From: Psychromicrobium silvestre
GTDB lineage: Bacteria > Actinomycetota > Actinomycetes > Actinomycetales > Micrococcaceae
Reading direction: 5' to 3'
Length of the DNA stretch: 64,000 nt
Assembly: GCF_013408295.1 (NCBI RefSeq)
Contig: NZ_JACBYQ010000001.1
Coordinates: 806,001 to 870,000 of the forward strand
The notes under the pieces: generated by a model
What the model was told of the DNA's origin: nothing
Seen by the model: the letters and a program-made list of their open reading frames with translations, nothing else
Databases searched by the model: none
Translations under genes and position numbers: made by a program
Shown: positions 42,703-50,932 of the stretch, piece after piece
Layout of the letters: each line of letters starts with the position of its first letter
Position numbering within the stretch: the first letter of the stretch is position 1

Positions 42703-43890
42703 ATGCCTTCTTTGAAACCGGCCAAACAGTCTGCGCCGAGCAACGCGCAGACTCTGGCCAGGCTACGCGCCACTATTGGTGTGCTTTCGACAACCACCAC
42801 GAAACAACTCGATGTTTCGCTGCCCTGGTACCGGCGGCTGGGTGCCGAAGAGCGCAGCGCCTTGGGCCTGCTGGCGCAAAACGGCATCGCTTCCTTCGTC
42901 AGCTACTACGAGAAGCCCTCTTCACCCGCCTGGGTGCTGACCGATATTTTCGGCAATGCCCCTACCGAACTCGCCAGTTCGATCAGTCTGCAAAAAGCAT
43001 TGCAAGTGATTCGAATTGTGGTTCAGGTGGTGGAGGACCAAGTTCCTGAGCTCGCCGCCCCCGGGGAGGAAGCCGTACTCCGCGAGGCCGTCCTGCGCTA
43101 TGCCCGTGAGGTGGCCTTTGCCGCAGCCGATGTCTACGCTCGCGCTGCCGAATCGCGGGGAGCCTGGGATACCAGGCTGGAATCACTCATCGTGGATGCC
43201 ATCCTGCGGGGCGAAAACACCGATGTGCTGCGTTCCCGGATTGCCGCCCTCGGCTGGAAATCCAAGGATCGCTTCACGGTAATGATTGGCTCCGCTCCGG
43301 AATCAGCGGGGCAGGGTTTTGTCAACGACCTTCGACGAGCGGCCAGCCGCCACGCGGAGGATGCCTTGGTGGGCATCCAAGGTGATCGACTGATCGTGGT
43401 ACTCGGCGGCTTGCACGATCAGGAAACCGCCTATCTAAGGATTAGCGAGCTCTTCGGTGCCGGACCGGTGGTTTACGGCCCGGAGGCTGCCACCTTGGTG
43501 GACGCCAGCTACTCAGCGCGGGCGGCTTTCGCAGGCCTAGCGGCAGTGCGCGCTTGGCCGCAGGCTCCCCGGCCTGTGGCTGCCAACGATCTCTGGCCGG
43601 AGCGAGTGATGAACGGTGATGACGACGCCCGGCGCGCCCTAGTCCGCGGCATCTATCGACCTTTGCTGGCGGCCTCCAATGGCTTGGTGGAGACCTTGAG
43701 CGCCTATCTCTCCCTTGGCCATTCGCTGGAGGCTACAGCCCGCGAGCTCTTCGTACACGCCAATACAGTTCGCTATCGGCTCCGCAGAGTCACCGATGTG
43801 ACCGGTTGGGATCCACTGTTACCCCGTGAGGCCTTTGTGTTGCAAACCGCGCTTGCGGTTGGCCGATTAGCCCAAGCAGCAAAGCCATAA
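42703..43890 (+). CDS. fasR: PucR-type transcriptional regulator, FasR-like
   Basis: About 395 residues. The C-terminal PucR-type HTH reads LSLGHSLEATARELFVHANTVRYRLRRVTDVTG. The middle holds a GGDEF-like/CdaR domain (FTVMIGSAPESAGQGFVNDLRR). Its place directly before fabD-fabH-acpP-fabF matches Streptomyces FasR, the activator of that operon. Start: ATG 42703 is given; a GTG at 42667 lies 8-9 bases after a TATACT -10 and could be a leaderless start. Confidence 0.88.
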   Translation: MPSLKPAKQSAPSNAQTLARLRATIGVLSTTTTKQLDVSLPWYRRLGAEERSALGLLAQNGIASFVSYYEKPSSPAWVLTDIFGNAPTELASSISLQKALQVIRIVVQVVEDQVPELAAPGEEAVLREAVLRYAREVAFAAADVYARAAESRGAWDTRLESLIVDAILRGENTDVLRSRIAALGWKSKDRFTVMIGSAPESAGQGFVNDLRRAASRHAEDALVGIQGDRLIVVLGGLHDQETAYLRISELFGAGPVVYGPEAATLVDASYSARAAFAGLAAVRAWPQAPRPVAANDLWPERVMNGDDDARRALVRGIYRPLLAASNGLVETLSAYLSLGHSLEATARELFVHANTVRYRLRRVTDVTGWDPLLPREAFVLQTALAVGRLAQAAKP

Positions 43891-43944
43891 TGATGGGTAT
43901 CCGACTAAAACGGAGGCATCTTCGGGGCTCACTTGCCACACTCT

Positions 43945-43961
43945 TTGTAGGTTATCTACAA
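43945..43961. promoter_or_regulatory. Inverted repeat upstream of fabD (candidate FasR site)
   Basis: TTGTAG-GTTAT-CTACAA, perfect 6-bp arms, between fasR and fabD, 68 bases before the fabD start. A single TTGTAG half-site also occurs upstream of fasR (42612-42617). FasR binding to the fabD promoter region is known from Streptomyces; this particular sequence is inference. Confidence 0.45.
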
Positions 43962-44028
43962 GATGCCAGGAGGAGCTTGGTGTCGGTTCACACCGGAAAA
44001 ACAGTCATACTTTGGGAAGCTAGATAAC

Positions 44029-44985
44029 GTGTTCGCAATTCTTTGCCCTGGACAGGGCGCCCAGTCCCCCGGTTTCCTCTCCCCTTGGCTCGAATTACCT
44101 GGGGTGGCCGAACAACTAGCCACCCTCAGCGAGGTAGCCGGAGTAGATCTGGCCGTACACGGCACCACCTCGGATGCAGAAACCATCAAGGACACCGCCA
44201 TTGCCCAGCCACTCATTGTGGCCGCTGGGTTGATCGCCGCTCGCGCCTTGCTAGGCGAGCAACTGCTCACTTCCGCTAATCCCTCCGCACTTGCCGCCGG
44301 ACATTCGGTGGGCGAGATTACCGCCTCTGCCGTGACCGGCGTCCTGAGTGAGCATGAAGCGATGCGCTTCGTCCGCGAGCGAGCAAATAATATGGCTCTG
44401 GCCGCCGCCGTCACCCCCACCGGGATGAGTGCCGTGGTCGGCGGTAATCCGGCGGAAGTACGGGCCGCCATCGAAGCCGCCGGGCTAACCCCCGCCAATG
44501 TGAACAGCTCCGGTCAGACGGTTGCAGCAGGAACCCTGGAGCAACTCGCTGTGCTGGCTGAGAACCCGCCAGCCAAAGCCAGAGTGATCCCGCTCCAGGT
44601 TGCTGGCGCCTTCCACACCAGACATATGGCTCCCGCGGTCGGCGCCCTTGAGGCACTCCAGCCGGAGCTGAACCCGAAGGACCCGGCGGTCACGCTGCTG
44701 TCCAATTACGACGGCGCCCCGGTCACCTCGGGCGGAGCCGCACTGCAGAGTTTGATTGCCCAGGTCTCCCGCCCGGTGCGCTGGGATCTGTGCATGGAAA
44801 CCATGACCTCACTCGGCGTCAATGCGCTGATTGAACTCAGCCCGGCAGGCACCCTGACCGGTCTGATGAAGCGAGCCATACCAGGAGTTGCTACCGTAGC
44901 GGTAAAGACCCCGGCAGATCTGGATACGGCCCGGGAATTGATAGCAAACGATGCCTCGGTAGAAGCATCGGAAGGAGAGCAGTGA
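44029..44985 (+). CDS. fabD: Malonyl-CoA:ACP transacylase
   Basis: A 318-residue enzyme moving malonyl from CoA to ACP. Opens VFAILCPGQGAQSPGF; the nucleophile Ser is in AAGHSVGEITA; Arg in MRFVRERAN; the His in GAFHTRHM. GTG 44029 is chosen because the CPGQGAQ motif sits close to the N-terminus in the family; GGGAAG lies upstream. Overlaps fabH by GTGA. Confidence 0.95.
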   Translation: MFAILCPGQGAQSPGFLSPWLELPGVAEQLATLSEVAGVDLAVHGTTSDAETIKDTAIAQPLIVAAGLIAARALLGEQLLTSANPSALAAGHSVGEITASAVTGVLSEHEAMRFVRERANNMALAAAVTPTGMSAVVGGNPAEVRAAIEAAGLTPANVNSSGQTVAAGTLEQLAVLAENPPAKARVIPLQVAGAFHTRHMAPAVGALEALQPELNPKDPAVTLLSNYDGAPVTSGGAALQSLIAQVSRPVRWDLCMETMTSLGVNALIELSPAGTLTGLMKRAIPGVATVAVKTPADLDTARELIANDASVEASEGEQ

Positions 44986-46043
44986 CTACCCCAACCCTCA
45001 AACAGTCTCAGCTCCGGGAAAATACCCGGATCCTCGGTCTGGGTTCCTACCGCTCCGAGCTGATCGTGACTAACGACGACGTCTGCCAGTGGATCGATTC
45101 CTCCGATGAGTGGATTCGCCAACGCACCGGGATCGTCACTCGCAGGCGGGCTCCCAAGGAGATCGGCGTTATCGAAATGGCCGAGGCTGCCGCGCGCGAG
45201 GCTCTTGCTAAAGCCGGCATTGAGGCCTCTCAGTTGGGTGCGGTGATCGTTTCGACGGTGACCCATCAATACGCCACGCCATCCGCTGCCGCTTTGCTCA
45301 CCGAACGCCTGGGGGCAACTCCTGCACCTGCTTTCGATATCTCCGCCGCCTGTGCTGGTTATTGCTACGGAATCGGTCAAGCAGATGCCCTGGTTCGCTC
45401 TGGCACCGCCGATTATGTCTTGGTGGTCGGCGTCGAGAAGCTTTCGGATGTAATCGACAACCACGAGCGCACCATTTCCTTCCTGCTCGGCGATGGCGCC
45501 GGCGCCGCGGTGATCGGCCCCTCCGATCAGCCCGGCATCGGCCCGACCATCTGGGGCTCGGACGGCAGTAAATGGGATGCCATTGGAATGACTCATTCCT
45601 TGCTCGACGTACGCGAGCTTTCCCTGGCAGCACAGCAGGACGGCGGCCCCTCGGTCGGTTCAGTGTTAGAGACCGAAGCGCAGCTTTGGCCAACCTTGCG
45701 CCAAGACGGCCAGACCGTTTTCCGCTGGGCCGTTTGGGAGATGGCAAAGGTAGCAAAACAGGCCCTAGAAGCAGCCGGAGTAACCGTTGATGACCTGGCC
45801 GCTTTCGTGCCGCATCAGGCCAATATGCGGATTATTGACTCGCTGGTGAAGGAACTCAAGCTTCCGGAGCACGTCGTTGTCGGACGCGATATTGAGGACA
45901 CCGGCAATACCTCCGCTGCATCGATCCCCCTGGCCACCACCAGATTGCTAAAAGAAAAGCCAGAACTCAGCGGGGGCCTCTCCCTGCAGATCGGTTTCGG
46001 GGCAGGTCTGGTTTTCGGTGCTCAGGTAGTGGTTTTGCCATAA
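44982..46043 (+). CDS. fabH: Beta-ketoacyl-ACP synthase III
   Basis: A 353-residue initiating condensing enzyme. Catalytic Cys in DISAACAGYCYGIG, His in FVPHQANMRI and Asn in DTGNTSAASIPLA are all present. Actinobacterial FabH often prefers branched acyl-CoA primers; that is not decided here. The N-terminus is extended by about 20 residues (TTPTLKQSQLRENTRILGLG). Translationally coupled to fabD, GGAAGGAGAG upstream. Confidence 0.96.
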   Translation: MTTPTLKQSQLRENTRILGLGSYRSELIVTNDDVCQWIDSSDEWIRQRTGIVTRRRAPKEIGVIEMAEAAAREALAKAGIEASQLGAVIVSTVTHQYATPSAAALLTERLGATPAPAFDISAACAGYCYGIGQADALVRSGTADYVLVVGVEKLSDVIDNHERTISFLLGDGAGAAVIGPSDQPGIGPTIWGSDGSKWDAIGMTHSLLDVRELSLAAQQDGGPSVGSVLETEAQLWPTLRQDGQTVFRWAVWEMAKVAKQALEAAGVTVDDLAAFVPHQANMRIIDSLVKELKLPEHVVVGRDIEDTGNTSAASIPLATTRLLKEKPELSGGLSLQIGFGAGLVFGAQVVVLP

Positions 46044-46173
46044 ATTAATAGTTTTAGCGGGCTTTCGCGGCAAAACACGTCGAAAGTTCGTGATTCAAGC
46101 CGCAATCGTGGTTTGATCGACACTGCCCGCTCAGGATTCTGACCGGGTAAACACTGTAGAAAGGGAGCCGCTA

Positions 46174-46419
46174 ATGGCTAGCAACGAAGAAATCTTGGCC
46201 GGTTTGGCCGAGATTGTGAACGAGGAGACCGGCTTGGCTCCCGAGGCTGTCGAGCTGGACAAGTCCTTCACCGATGATCTGGATATTGACTCCATCTCGA
46301 TGATGACCATTGTGGTCAACGCCGAGGAGAAGTTCGACGTGCGCATTCCGGACGAAGAGGTCAAGAACCTCAAAACCGTCGGCGACGCCGTCAATTACAT
46401 CGCCGGCGCTCAGGCCTAA
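46174..46419 (+). CDS. acpP: Acyl carrier protein
   Basis: 81 residues, acidic four-helix carrier of fatty acid synthase II. The 4'-phosphopantetheine Ser is Ser40 in DIDSIS (most ACPs have DSL). AAAGGGAG lies 9-14 bases upstream. The 130-base gap after fabH holds its own promoter-like sequence, so acpP may be transcribed at a higher level than fabDH. Confidence 0.95.
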   Translation: MASNEEILAGLAEIVNEETGLAPEAVELDKSFTDDLDIDSISMMTIVVNAEEKFDVRIPDEEVKNLKTVGDAVNYIAGAQA

Positions 46420-46504
46420 GGCGTTCGTATCGGTTTCTCGGCTTGCGGCGTGCTGTTAAGGCCGCCGCAAGCCGCACCTTTTCCACTTTTTAGAGAGAGA
46501 AAAA

Positions 46505-47740
46505 ATGTCCCGCAAAGTAGTCATCACAGGATTGGGCGCCACCACACCCATCGGCGGCGATGTCCCGACCATGTGGAAAAATGCGCTGATCGGGGTTTCC
46601 GGAGCGCACACCCTGCACGATGACTGGGTTGCCAAATACGAACTACCGGTGACCTTCGCAGCCCGGGTGACCACACCTGCGGACCAAGTGCTTTCCCGGG
46701 TCGAAGCGAAACGACTAGACCCTTCGAGCCAGTTTGCCGTCATTGCCTCACGGGAGGCTTGGAAAGACGCGGCCATCGAGGATGTCGACCACGACCGCTT
46801 TGCGGTGGCCTTCGCCACCGGCATCGGCGGAGTGTGGACGCTACTGGATGCGTGGGACACCTTGCGAGATCGCGGCCCACGCCGGGTTCTGCCGATGACC
46901 GTGCCAATGTTGATGCCCAATGGCGCAGCCGCGGCCGTCAGCCTTGATCTGGGAGCCCGCGGTGGAGCACATACCCCCGTGTCCGCTTGCGCCTCCGGTA
47001 CCGAAGCCTTACACCAGGGCGTTGAGCTGATCCGCTCGGGCAAGGTCGACGTCGTAATGGCCGGTGGCACCGAAGCCGCTATTCACCCGATGACACTGGC
47101 TTCCTTTGCCTCCATGCAGGCACTTTCCCGCCGTAACGACGATCCTGAGCATGCCTCGCGCCCCTATGACCTGAACCGCGATGGTTTCGTCATGGGTGAA
47201 GGAGCGGGAGCCTTGGTTCTCGAAGCCGAAGAACACGCCCTGGCTCGTGGCGCTCATATCTACGCGGAGCTGGCCGGAACATCGGTAACCGCCGACGCCT
47301 ATCACATCACCGCGCCTGACCCTGAGGGCCTCGGTGCCACCCGTGCACTCAAGGCGGCTCTTTTCGACGCCCGGGCACAGCCGGAGGACGTTGTGCACGT
47401 CAATGCGCATGCCACCTCGACGCCGGTGGGCGATAAGCCCGAATACACCGCTCTGCGGGCCGCACTGGGAACTCATGTGGACAATGTGGCTGTCTCCGCC
47501 ACCAAGTCGCAGATGGGGCACCTACTGGGCGCTTCCGGCGCCGTGGAGGCCGTGCTCACCACCTTGGCAGTGGTGGACCGAAAGGCTCCAGTCACCATTA
47601 ACTTGGAGAACCAAGATCCGGAGATTCCGCTCGACGTTGTCACTACCGCCCGCGACTTGCCGCAGGGCGATATCGTGGCGCTCAGCAACTCCTTCGGCTT
47701 CGGCGGTCACAACGCCGTCGTGGTGGTTCGCAACTACTAG
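46505..47740 (+). CDS. fabF: Beta-ketoacyl-ACP synthase II
   Basis: A 411-residue elongating condensing enzyme. Cys in VSACASGTEALHQG, His residues in VNAHATSTPVGDKPE and SQMGHLLGASGAVEA, and SNSFGFGGHNAVVVV at the C-terminus. Last gene of the fasR-fabD-fabH-acpP-fabF set; terminator follows. Confidence 0.97.
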   Translation: MSRKVVITGLGATTPIGGDVPTMWKNALIGVSGAHTLHDDWVAKYELPVTFAARVTTPADQVLSRVEAKRLDPSSQFAVIASREAWKDAAIEDVDHDRFAVAFATGIGGVWTLLDAWDTLRDRGPRRVLPMTVPMLMPNGAAAAVSLDLGARGGAHTPVSACASGTEALHQGVELIRSGKVDVVMAGGTEAAIHPMTLASFASMQALSRRNDDPEHASRPYDLNRDGFVMGEGAGALVLEAEEHALARGAHIYAELAGTSVTADAYHITAPDPEGLGATRALKAALFDARAQPEDVVHVNAHATSTPVGDKPEYTALRAALGTHVDNVAVSATKSQMGHLLGASGAVEAVLTTLAVVDRKAPVTINLENQDPEIPLDVVTTARDLPQGDIVALSNSFGFGGHNAVVVVRNY

Positions 47741-47749
47741 AAACACGCT

Positions 47750-47790
47750 GAGGGGCCCGACGACTCATCTCGTCGGGCCCCTCAGGTTTT
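47750..47790 (+). terminator. fabF terminator
   Basis: 14-bp perfect arms GAGGGGCCCGACGA (47750-47763) and 47770-47783 around CTCATC, then AGGTTTTT. It also lies just downstream of the convergent DUF3145 gene and may act both ways. Confidence 0.92.
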
Positions 47791-47813
47791 TAACGTGTTT
47801 GCTGGTGTTGCTC

Positions 47814-48317
47814 TTAGCCCACCTGATGCAACCAGCGAACTGGAGCACCTTCGGCAGCGTGCCGGAAGGCTTCGAGCTCCTCATCCCAGGCTTCGCCCAG
47901 GGCCAGAGAGAGTTCGTGATAGACCTGTGCCGGATCACCGGCGCCAGCCTCGTAGGCGTAGCGGATCCGGTCCTCGGAAACCATGATGTTGCCGTGTACA
48001 TCGGTCACGGCGTGGAAGATGCCCAGCTCGGGGGTATGCGACCAGCGGCCACCATCAACCCCGGCGCTCGGTTCCTCGGTAACTTCGTAGCGTAAATGTG
48101 CCCAGCCACGCAAAGCAGAAGCCAGCATGGAGCCGGTCCCTTGCGGCCCGGTCCAGGACAACTCGGCCCGAAACATTCCGGGCGCAGCAGGCTGAGCGGT
48201 CCAGTCGAGATCGATGCGCGCGTCGAGCACCGATCCGATGGCCCACTCAACATGCGGGCATAACGCAGTGGGGGTGGAGTGCACGAAAAGCACTCCACGT
48301 GCCATCACAACAGACAT
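47814..48317 (-). CDS. DUF3145 protein
   Basis: A 167-residue actinobacteria-specific protein: VMARGVLFVHSTPTALCPHVEWAIGSVLD at the start, WSHTPELGIFHAVTDVHGNIMVSEDRIR in the middle and AFRHAAEGAPVRWLHQVG at the end. Highly conserved next to fab genes in many Actinobacteria; function unknown. Start ATG 48317 follows GGAGGAT. Confidence 0.9.
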   Translation of the reverse strand: MSVVMARGVLFVHSTPTALCPHVEWAIGSVLDARIDLDWTAQPAAPGMFRAELSWTGPQGTGSMLASALRGWAHLRYEVTEEPSAGVDGGRWSHTPELGIFHAVTDVHGNIMVSEDRIRYAYEAGAGDPAQVYHELSLALGEAWDEELEAFRHAAEGAPVRWLHQVG

Positions 48318-48553
48318 TCCATCCTCCATAGCTATAGGTACGTCTTCCCCGACGCCCTGCTAGCTTTTCCAAGGTGGAAAGCACTGTTGCTCTTCAGTTC
48401 TACGTTTATTGTGCCGTACTTATCGGAAGAACGCCAGAAAAGAGTCACAGCGATGGAATTTCGCCAGTGGTATTCCCTAAGACTTATTTTCGCCGCTCTT
48501 GGTTACGGCTCGGTTTGAGGCAGACGGCTCGGGTCCGATGTGTGACCAACGGT

Positions 48554-49480
48554 TCAGGCTCGCGGATGAGCCTGCCGATAGCTGGCCCGCAGCCGGTCCA
48601 CCGAAACATGCGTGTAGATCTGAGTGGTAGCCAGAGATGAATGCCCCAGGATCTCCTGAACGGCGCGTAAATCCGCGCCACCGTCGAGCAGATGGGTCGC
48701 CGTGCTGTGTCGCAAGGCGTGCGGGCTAGTAGCGGAGGTGTCCCCCAAAACCTCAAATCCGCGCCCGACGACGGAACGCACCTGGCGCTGATCAACCCGC
48801 CCGCCGCGAGCCCCCAGGAAGAGTGCCGCCCCGCTTCCCTGCCGATACAGTGCCATCCGAGAACCGTTCAACCAATGCTGCAAAGCCCCGGCCGCGGGCT
48901 TTCCAAACGGAACGGTGCGTTCCTTATTGCCCTTACCGAGTACCCGAACCGTACGGCGTTCAAAGTCAAGATCATCAAGGTCCAGAGCCACCAACTCCCC
49001 CACTCGGAGCCCTGCGGCGTAGAGCAGCTCAATCATGGCTTGGTCTCTGACGGCGAGCGGATCGCCTCCCGAGGCATCGGCTTCCAGCGTCGAGATAAGT
49101 CGTTGCATCTGTTCTTGGTGGAGTACTCCCGGCAGGGTTTTCTGCCGTTTCGGGGCTTTGAGCCGCAAGGTCGGGTTCTCCTGGATGAGACCCTCGCGAA
49201 GCGCCCAAGCCATCAGGGTGCGCACCGTGGCTGATCGCCGAGCCAGGGTGGAGCGAGCCAACCCGGCCACGCTCTGCTCGCCCAGCCATTGCCGAATCGT
49301 GGCTAGATCAATATCGGTCAAGGATCGAGCACCGTCCGCAAGGGCGAAGTAGATCAAAGCCTCAGCGTCGGCCAAATAGGCTCGTACGGTGTGCACCGAA
49401 CGGGCGCGTTCGGCCAAAAGATACCGTTCGAAGCCAGCTAGCACCCCGGCGAAGGGCTCCGGAAGCTCGGTCTCGGTCAC
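48554..49480 (-). CDS. xerC: Tyrosine recombinase XerC
   Basis: A 308-residue site-specific recombinase resolving chromosome dimers at dif with XerD. N-terminal SAM-like core-binding domain (LAERARSVHTVRAYLADAEALI); catalytic residues R (GLRVGELVAL), K (GKGNKERTVP), H-x-x-R (HALRHSTATHLL), H (LGHSSLATTQ) and Tyr (IYTHV). Position next to dprA is the standard actinobacterial order for xerC. Confidence 0.93.
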   Translation of the reverse strand: MTETELPEPFAGVLAGFERYLLAERARSVHTVRAYLADAEALIYFALADGARSLTDIDLATIRQWLGEQSVAGLARSTLARRSATVRTLMAWALREGLIQENPTLRLKAPKRQKTLPGVLHQEQMQRLISTLEADASGGDPLAVRDQAMIELLYAAGLRVGELVALDLDDLDFERRTVRVLGKGNKERTVPFGKPAAGALQHWLNGSRMALYRQGSGAALFLGARGGRVDQRQVRSVVGRGFEVLGDTSATSPHALRHSTATHLLDGGADLRAVQEILGHSSLATTQIYTHVSVDRLRASYRQAHPRA

Positions 49481-49580
49481 TATTCCACTGTGCGGCTAAT
49501 GGCTTCTACAATCAAGAAGGATCGCCGTCCTCAGCCGATTCAATCGTGCATCGTCCGTTGATCGCGACCTTCCCGGTGCC

Positions 49581-49689
49581 GATCCCCTCAGTGCTAATAT
49601 CCTCAGTGCCGATCGCTCAGTGCCGATCGCTCAGTGCCGATCGCTCAGTGCCGATCGCTCAGTGCCGATCGCTCAGTGCCGATCGCTCA
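49581..49689. repeat. 14-bp tandem repeat (VNTR) at the 3' end of dprA
   Basis: Five exact copies of GATCGCTCAGTGCC (49611-49680) plus a partial sixth (49681-49689), preceded by diverged copies at 49581-49610. The last copy encodes the final residues and stop of dprA (…VSDRH). 14 is not a multiple of three, and every unit carries a stop on the dprA strand. Confidence 0.95.
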
Positions 49690-50932
49690 CCCCCGATCTT
49701 CGATGCGAACGCAACCAGCCCTCGGTGCCCCTTTTGGCTAGGCCCAGTACCTCCAAACGACCTAGGCCCGCCCGGACGGCACCCTCCTGGAGCCCGGCAA
49801 CGGCACTTAGCTTTTCCACCACGGCTTCGCTGCGCAGCGGGAGCGCGTCCAGCAGCATGAGGTCCTGCGGCGAAAGCCCATCTGTTTCGCGGCTCTCCGT
49901 CGAACGCTCCCCTGCCATACTGCCGATTGGCAGCACTAGTTCGAGGATCTCGGCAGCATCCGAGACACACTGTGCTCCTTCCCTCAGTAGCCGGTGACAC
50001 CCCGCTGAATTCGCCGAATACACCGATCCAGGCACGGCGGCCATGGCTCTCCCCAGGCCGAGCGCATGATGTGCCGTGTTCAGCGCACCGGAACGCCAAC
50101 GGGCCTCCACCACGACTGTCGCGCAGCTAAGAGCAGCGATTAACCGGTTGCGTTGCAGAAACCTATACCTGGTCGGATTAGATCCTGGAGGAACCTCCGC
50201 CAAGAGAATCCCTCGCGCTGCAACTTCCCTCAGCAGTCCCTCATTTCCACTCGGATAGAACCTATCCAAACCGCCAGCCATAACGGCAATGGTTGGTAGC
50301 CAGCCTCCGGGCTGCACACCGGGCTGCATTCCGGACTGCCTCTGCAGGGCAGCCCGGTGTGCTGCGGCATCGATACCATAGGCACCTCCTGAAAGAATCG
50401 TTTTGCCCGAACCGGCCAGGCCATGCACCAATTCGGCGGTGACCGATTCCCCATACCGGGTACTGTCCCGCGAGCCAACCACGGCTATGCAATCCTCTAA
50501 TTGCGGAATCAAACGATCTGCCGCCATAGCTGCCGATCGGTACCAGAGTCCTATCGGCTCGGTTAGCGCCAGATCGCTCAAAGCCCTTGGCCAGGCTGCA
50601 TCTTCGGGAATCATTAGCCCACCACCCAGGCGCTGCATCACCCCGAGATCACGTTCTGGCGCCAAATCGGCAAGCCTCGGGCGCCAACGAGCTAAACAGT
50701 CCTCCAGACCACGCCATTCCAGTGCGGTCTCCTCATCCAGAAGCTCCGCCACAGCTCTCTCGGACTCAGCATCCAAGCGAATCCGGCCGACTGCCACGGC
50801 GAGCGTCTGTACCGGGCCTAGAATCTTCAACAAAGCCATTCCTTGCAGATCCGAAGGTTCCATCAAGCGGCTTAAAGCGGCTCTGGCTATTCTGGGATTC
50901 AGCTCGTCCATTCCTGTTGCAGTTCCTTTCAT
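49673..50932 (-). CDS. dprA: DNA-processing protein DprA (Smf)
   Basis: A 419-residue ssDNA-binding protein that protects incoming DNA and loads RecA during natural transformation. The Rossmann-like core includes CIAVVGSRDSTRYGE, SGGAYGIDAAAHRAAL, TIAVMAGGLDRFYP, LLAEVPPGSNPTRYRFLQRNRLIAAL and ALNTAHHALGLGRAMAAVPGS; a C-terminal winged helix follows. A short MQPGVQPGG repeat is inserted in a loop. The start overlaps the comM stop (ATGA). Its last residues come from the tandem repeat. Confidence 0.95.
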   Translation of the reverse strand: MKGTATGMDELNPRIARAALSRLMEPSDLQGMALLKILGPVQTLAVAVGRIRLDAESERAVAELLDEETALEWRGLEDCLARWRPRLADLAPERDLGVMQRLGGGLMIPEDAAWPRALSDLALTEPIGLWYRSAAMAADRLIPQLEDCIAVVGSRDSTRYGESVTAELVHGLAGSGKTILSGGAYGIDAAAHRAALQRQSGMQPGVQPGGWLPTIAVMAGGLDRFYPSGNEGLLREVAARGILLAEVPPGSNPTRYRFLQRNRLIAALSCATVVVEARWRSGALNTAHHALGLGRAMAAVPGSVYSANSAGCHRLLREGAQCVSDAAEILELVLPIGSMAGERSTESRETDGLSPQDLMLLDALPLRSEAVVEKLSAVAGLQEGAVRAGLGRLEVLGLAKRGTEGWLRSHRRSGVSDRH

